From assembly GCA_030146225.1 (NCBI GenBank), contig JASLCA010000212.1, positions 1 to 14,124 of the forward strand: 14,124 nt of DNA, read 5' to 3'. The translations under genes were made by a program, and so were the position numbers. Below the pieces are notes generated by a model. It was not told where the DNA came from, did no database searches, and worked only from the letters and a program-made list of their open reading frames with translations. Numbering within the stretch: position 1 is the stretch's first letter; every line of letters starts with the position of its first letter. This document shows positions 10,457-14,124 of this stretch, in pieces. The stretch comes from Sphingobacterium sp. Its GTDB lineage: Bacteria; Bacteroidota; Bacteroidia; Sphingobacteriales; Sphingobacteriaceae.

Positions 10457-12916
10457 ATGAACAAGATATACACGCTGGCTAGGCGTTTTAAAATAGCAAC
10501 CTCAATACTCTTAGTAGGCTTAATCCATATTTCAACCGCTACCTTTGCACAGGTCAATAGGATGCTGGTAAAAGGCACTGTAATAACGATGGATGAAAGG
10601 CCGCTATCCTATGCAAGCATCCAATTAAAAGACAGTCATTTTGGAACTGTTGTCAAACAAGATGGCCAATTCCGCCTAGAGGTACCTGCTGGACAATACA
10701 TCTTGCAGGTTAAATACGCGGGCTTTATAGCCTACGAAAAGGAGATTAACCTAATTGAAAATCAAGCCTATGATCTGGGCCGCATTACGGTCTCTGTCAA
10801 CTCACATGTGCTGCGGGAGATAATAGTAGCCGACATTGAGCGCAATAAGTATGCAAAGAAGCAGACAGATGGCATAGCTAGGATGCCGCTAGCAAACTTA
10901 CAGAACCCGCAGGCTTATACGGTAGTAAGCAAGGAATTAATGCAAGAGTTGGGCGCTATAGACTATAACACCGCCATGTCTCAAACCCCTGGAGTCCTGA
11001 TTTCAAATGGTGTAAATGACAATGGAAACGGCGTCTTACTGCGGGGCTTTTCATCCTATAGCAGCATGCGCAATGGCTTGCCAAGTGATTCCCGCTCACA
11101 ATCAGAACTCTTTAATCTGGAGCGCGTCGAAGTAATTAAAGGCCCTTCGGCAACACTCTTTGGGGCCCAAGCAACTTCCTATGGCGGCGTGGTAAACAAT
11201 GTTACGAAGAAGCCTTTTGAATCCTTTAGGGGGGAGGTGGCTTATAGCACCGGCTCTTGGGGTCTCAACAGGCTTACTGCGGACATCAATACGCCCTTAA
11301 ATGCGGAACGAACGGCATTGTTACGGGTCAACGCAATGGGCAGCACCGAAAATAGTTTTCAAGATGCGGGTGGACAACGTGCATTTGGAATTGCGGCAAG
11401 CCTCTTGTTTAAACCAAATGACAGAACCAGCGTCAGGCTTGATGCCGATTTTTACCAACCCGAGAAAACCCTAGTCGCCTTTGTAAGAAATACCCAGCAG
11501 CTAAGCTATGGCAGCATGGACAAAGTCCCACTACCATTCCGACGCTCCTTGCTTACAGACGACATTCGTACAAAGCGTAATACCACAAATGTCGCTGCTG
11601 AATTGGAATATAAAATAGCGGAAGACTGGTTGTCACGGACAAGCTATCAGCAAAGCGTTACGGCCGATGTAGGCTCTATCTTTTTTGTGCCTAGATACCT
11701 GGATGATGAACACATTGTGCGCCAGTATAGGATATTTGATGACTTTACGATTAACCACAACAGCCTGCAACAAAATATTTTAGGCAATTACAAGGTCGGA
11801 AGCCTTAAAAACAGCCTTGTAGCAGGAGTAGATCTGGCTTTCTATAAGGATGCCAACCTAAGTATGCACCCCTACTTTCTGGCCTATGATACTGTAGGTA
11901 TTAGGGATAAAGTCTGGTCGCCCATAACTAGGGCGGCAATCCAAAAGTCTAGAGATTTAAATAGCCCAGGAAATAATCGATCCTCCGCTGGGTATACGAA
12001 TCTAAGCGCTTATGCATCCCAAGTTACAAATCTAGCAGACCGCTTATTTCTAATGTTAAGCCTTCGGGTAGACCGCTACACGGAAGGGAAGAGCATGAGC
12101 TATATTCCTGCGACAGCAGAGGTAATAAAGGGCAAGCTTATAGAAAAGCCCGCTAGCTTTACCGAGGAGGATGGCTACGGTCAGACATTTTTATCTCCAA
12201 AAGTCGGATTGGTCTATCAACCACTTAAAAAACAAGTTTCCATCTTCGCAAACTACATGAATAGCTTTACCAATAAAGCTTCCAGTTTAGGGCTAAAGGA
12301 TGATAAAGATCTTACCTTACAGCCCATACTGATGAGATGGAAGCCAGAAGAGGCTAATCAATTTGAGGTTGGCCTGAAGCTGGAACTCTTAGCCGGAAAA
12401 ATAAGCAGCAGCCTTAGCTATTACGCGATTCAAGTTAAAAATATGCTGCGTGCGGTTGTAGACAACACTGTTTTTGTACAGGATGGCAAGCAGCGTAGCG
12501 CAGGCGCGGACTTTGAGCTAATAGCCAATCCCCTTTCGGGCTGGAATCTTATGCTGGGCTATGGCTATAATAACAATAAATACCTAAAGCACAACGAGCG
12601 CTATCAAGGCCGACGTATGAATTGGAGCCCCAAGAATATTGCAAATGCCTGGACCTCTTACAAGCTATTAAGTGGTGCTGCTAAAGGCTTCGGACTTGGT
12701 GCGGGGCTAAACTATATGGACAAGTCCTACTTCGATCTGGAAGAGAAGTTTCATGTCCCGGCTTTCACAACAGTTAGTGCTACTACCTTTTATGATCAAG
12801 CGAAATACAGGCTAGGCTTAAAGTTCAACAATTTAAGCAGCAAAAAATACTGGGATCGTTTTGGGAAGCCCCAAAAACCATTCGAATTGCTAGCCAACTT
12901 GTCCTTTAAGTTTTAA
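10457..12916 (+). CDS. TonB-dependent siderophore receptor
   Basis: This 819-residue outer-membrane receptor is likely to import a ferric siderophore (FhuE/FpvA-like class). Domain order: signal peptide (1-32, ending ISTATFAQ); carboxypeptidase-regulatory-like domain (about 36-112; GTVITMDERPLSYASIQLK); plug (about 145-255), with LLRGFSSYSSMRNGLP and the hallmark LERVEVIKGPSATLFG at 221-236, then GGVVNNVTKKP; and a 22-strand-type barrel to residue 819, with late motifs PLKKQVSIFANYMNSF, EEANQFEVGLKLELL, YQGRRMNWSPKNIANAW and the terminal ANLSFKF, ending in the Phe typical of outer-membrane barrels. The length is normal. The siderophore cannot be identified. A PepSY-domain membrane protein follows after 21 bp, a common iron-uptake pair. 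A Fur-like palindrome precedes it. Confidence 0.95.
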   Translation: MNKIYTLARRFKIATSILLVGLIHISTATFAQVNRMLVKGTVITMDERPLSYASIQLKDSHFGTVVKQDGQFRLEVPAGQYILQVKYAGFIAYEKEINLIENQAYDLGRITVSVNSHVLREIIVADIERNKYAKKQTDGIARMPLANLQNPQAYTVVSKELMQELGAIDYNTAMSQTPGVLISNGVNDNGNGVLLRGFSSYSSMRNGLPSDSRSQSELFNLERVEVIKGPSATLFGAQATSYGGVVNNVTKKPFESFRGEVAYSTGSWGLNRLTADINTPLNAERTALLRVNAMGSTENSFQDAGGQRAFGIAASLLFKPNDRTSVRLDADFYQPEKTLVAFVRNTQQLSYGSMDKVPLPFRRSLLTDDIRTKRNTTNVAAELEYKIAEDWLSRTSYQQSVTADVGSIFFVPRYLDDEHIVRQYRIFDDFTINHNSLQQNILGNYKVGSLKNSLVAGVDLAFYKDANLSMHPYFLAYDTVGIRDKVWSPITRAAIQKSRDLNSPGNNRSSAGYTNLSAYASQVTNLADRLFLMLSLRVDRYTEGKSMSYIPATAEVIKGKLIEKPASFTEEDGYGQTFLSPKVGLVYQPLKKQVSIFANYMNSFTNKASSLGLKDDKDLTLQPILMRWKPEEANQFEVGLKLELLAGKISSSLSYYAIQVKNMLRAVVDNTVFVQDGKQRSAGADFELIANPLSGWNLMLGYGYNNNKYLKHNERYQGRRMNWSPKNIANAWTSYKLLSGAAKGFGLGAGLNYMDKSYFDLEEKFHVPAFTTVSATTFYDQAKYRLGLKFNNLSSKKYWDRFGKPQKPFELLANLSFKF

Positions 12917-12937
12917 AAAAGGCTTTATACAGCATTT

Positions 12938-14098
12938 ATGAGGACAAAAAATACAGTAGTAAATAAAAAAAAGAGGCCGGGATGGTTTCAGAAGACGATA
13001 GCTTGGATACACTTATGGCCTAGTCTTGTCGCAGCTGTAATCTTGATATTTGTCTGTTTGACAGGTACCATTCTGGTGTACAGTGATGAGGTTATGGATT
13101 GGACAACAGGTGATGCCCGGTATATTAAAGAGGTTAATGGCAAGCAATTAAGCAGCACACAACTGTTGGAAATTATTAAAAAAGAATTTCCCAAGCGAAG
13201 GAGCAGTTATGTTGTATACTACAATAATCCGCATTTGGCTGTACGTTTTAATACCTACCAAGAAGGCTTAGGCTTGAGGATGGTATATATCAATCAGTAT
13301 ACAGGGGAGATTCTTAAGGATAACCCCTGTATCTACTTTTTCTACATTACAGCACACCTTCACGACTCCTTACTCTTAGGCAAGCCAGGGGCTTGGATCG
13401 TAGATATCGCAACGCTTATTTTCCTTGTAGAACTTATTACGGGCTTAATCCTATGGTGGCCAAAGCGCTGGACAAAGACTACCCGAGAGGCTAGCTTCAA
13501 GATAAAATGGAAGGCCAGCTTCAAGCGTATCAACTATGACTTACACAATGTGTTGGGCTTTTATGCCCTAAGCATCTGCCTTGTGCTGACGGTTACGGGA
13601 CTTATAATTGCTTTTCATCCCCTACAGGATATCACCATACGCAGCTTTGGGGGCGACCCTGAACATGATTGGATGTATACGCTAGCTCCGCATAAAGAGG
13701 ATGCGAATAGCCTGAGTATAGATCAAGTCTTGCTCGACTTATTTCAGCAACATCCAGAAAAAAAAGAAGCAAAAGTTTGGCTATATAATTTGGACGAAAC
13801 GGGCTATTATATGGTTAGTCTCGGTCGATCCATTGGTTTAAAAAGTGTGGAAGCCCATTTACCGATTGCTGTGAATCGCTATTCAGGTCAAGAGATCCGC
13901 CTAACATACCCTCAAAAGATGCATATTATTGTAGAAAACAGCTATTGGAATCTACATATGGGGAAGTGGATGGGCCCTTTAGGCAAGTTCTTTACTTTTA
14001 CTGGAGGTCTAATTGCTACCAGTCTCCCCATCACTGGCTTTATTATCTGGTGGGGGAGGCGTAAAAAAAAGAAAAAAAGCAGTCAGTCTTCGCCTTAA
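12938..14098 (+). CDS. PepSY-domain inner-membrane protein (siderophore-uptake-associated, PepSY_TM family)
   Basis: This 386-residue inner-membrane protein has four predicted transmembrane segments: about 27-49 (LWPSLVAAVILIFVCLTGTI), 152-174 (GAWIVDIATLIFLVELITGL), 204-226 (ALSICLVLTVTGLIIAF) and 350-372 (TFTGGLIATSLPITGFIIWW). A PepSY-like region (about 60-125, ending MVYINQYTGEIL) and a second soluble region lie between them on the periplasmic side. Conserved family histidines are present: H25, H140 and H142 (TAHLH), H203 (YDLHN) and H340 (WNLHMGKWMG); some may bind heme. Members commonly follow siderophore-receptor genes and are thought to reduce or release iron from the siderophore, which is inference. 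The basic tail (GRRKKKKK) fits a cytoplasmic C terminus. It lies 21 bp after the receptor, in the same operon. Confidence 0.93.
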   Translation: MRTKNTVVNKKKRPGWFQKTIAWIHLWPSLVAAVILIFVCLTGTILVYSDEVMDWTTGDARYIKEVNGKQLSSTQLLEIIKKEFPKRRSSYVVYYNNPHLAVRFNTYQEGLGLRMVYINQYTGEILKDNPCIYFFYITAHLHDSLLLGKPGAWIVDIATLIFLVELITGLILWWPKRWTKTTREASFKIKWKASFKRINYDLHNVLGFYALSICLVLTVTGLIIAFHPLQDITIRSFGGDPEHDWMYTLAPHKEDANSLSIDQVLLDLFQQHPEKKEAKVWLYNLDETGYYMVSLGRSIGLKSVEAHLPIAVNRYSGQEIRLTYPQKMHIIVENSYWNLHMGKWMGPLGKFFTFTGGLIATSLPITGFIIWWGRRKKKKKSSQSSP

Positions 14099-14124
14099 CC
14101 TGCGCTACAGGCTTCGCCGAAAGG
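14099..14124. other. Window tail after the iron-uptake operon
   Basis: The last 26 bases contain a 4-bp dyad (CCTG 14099-14102 with CAGG 14108-14111) and a repeat of CTTCGCC, also present at the end of the preceding gene. This may be the beginning of a terminator hairpin, but the window stops before it can be judged. Confidence 0.2.

Noticed and set aside
1..14124. CRISPR arrays, tRNA or rRNA genes, insertion sequences, attachment sites, phage genes
   Set aside because: I looked on both strands for repeated spacer units, cloverleaf-like segments, transposase or integrase motifs and terminal repeats and saw none.
14091..14124. Possible repetitive extragenic element from the repeated CTTCGCC
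   Set aside because: Only a few bases remain before the window edge; the first copy is coding (end of the PepSY gene), so there is too little to support a repeat family.

Overview
The window looks like chromosomal DNA of a Bacteroidota bacterium, most likely of the Sphingobacteriaceae type (Pedobacter or Sphingobacterium relatives); the family-level placement is inference. The evidence is a GLPGLI-family protein, outer-membrane receptors that begin with a carboxypeptidase-regulatory-like domain, Bacteroidota-type -7 elements (TAnnTTTG) in front of several genes, and generally weak Shine-Dalgarno sequences. I see no rRNA, tRNA, CRISPR array, insertion sequence or phage gene.

Positions 1-2237, all on the minus strand, read in transcription order: miaE (tRNA A37 hydroxylase), an LLM-class flavin oxidoreductase, and rlmN (cut by the window edge). 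miaE and rlmN have well-formed -7 elements. The oxidoreductase instead has a perfect FNR-type palindrome placed where a class II activator would sit, and an unusually strong ribosome binding site. Positions 2238-2466 are a divergent intergenic region with two short inverted repeats. Next, on the plus strand, come a lone GT-B-type glycosyltransferase (2467-3702), a probable hairpin terminator, and a two-gene unit of a GLPGLI-family exported protein and an 887-residue TonB-receptor-like outer-membrane barrel (3852-7435).

Positions 7529-10277 hold a tight operon, kduI - DUF4861-type exported protein - kduD. KduI and KduD carry 4-deoxy-5-ketouronate, the product of polyuronate lyases, to 2-keto-3-deoxygluconate in the cytoplasm. 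The protein encoded between them has a signal peptide, so it probably handles the same kind of substrate in the periplasm. A LacI-type operator candidate and a perfect 12-bp inverted repeat lie in the 93 bp upstream of kduI. No lyase, KdgK, KdgA or transporter is visible here, so the rest of the pathway must lie elsewhere.

Positions 10457-14098 are an iron-uptake pair: a TonB-dependent siderophore receptor and a PepSY-domain inner-membrane protein, with a Fur-box-like palindrome just before the receptor start. The most interesting points are the FNR-like box in front of the flavin oxidoreductase, the kdu operon with its upstream control elements and embedded exported protein, and the unexplained GLPGLI/outer-membrane-barrel pair.
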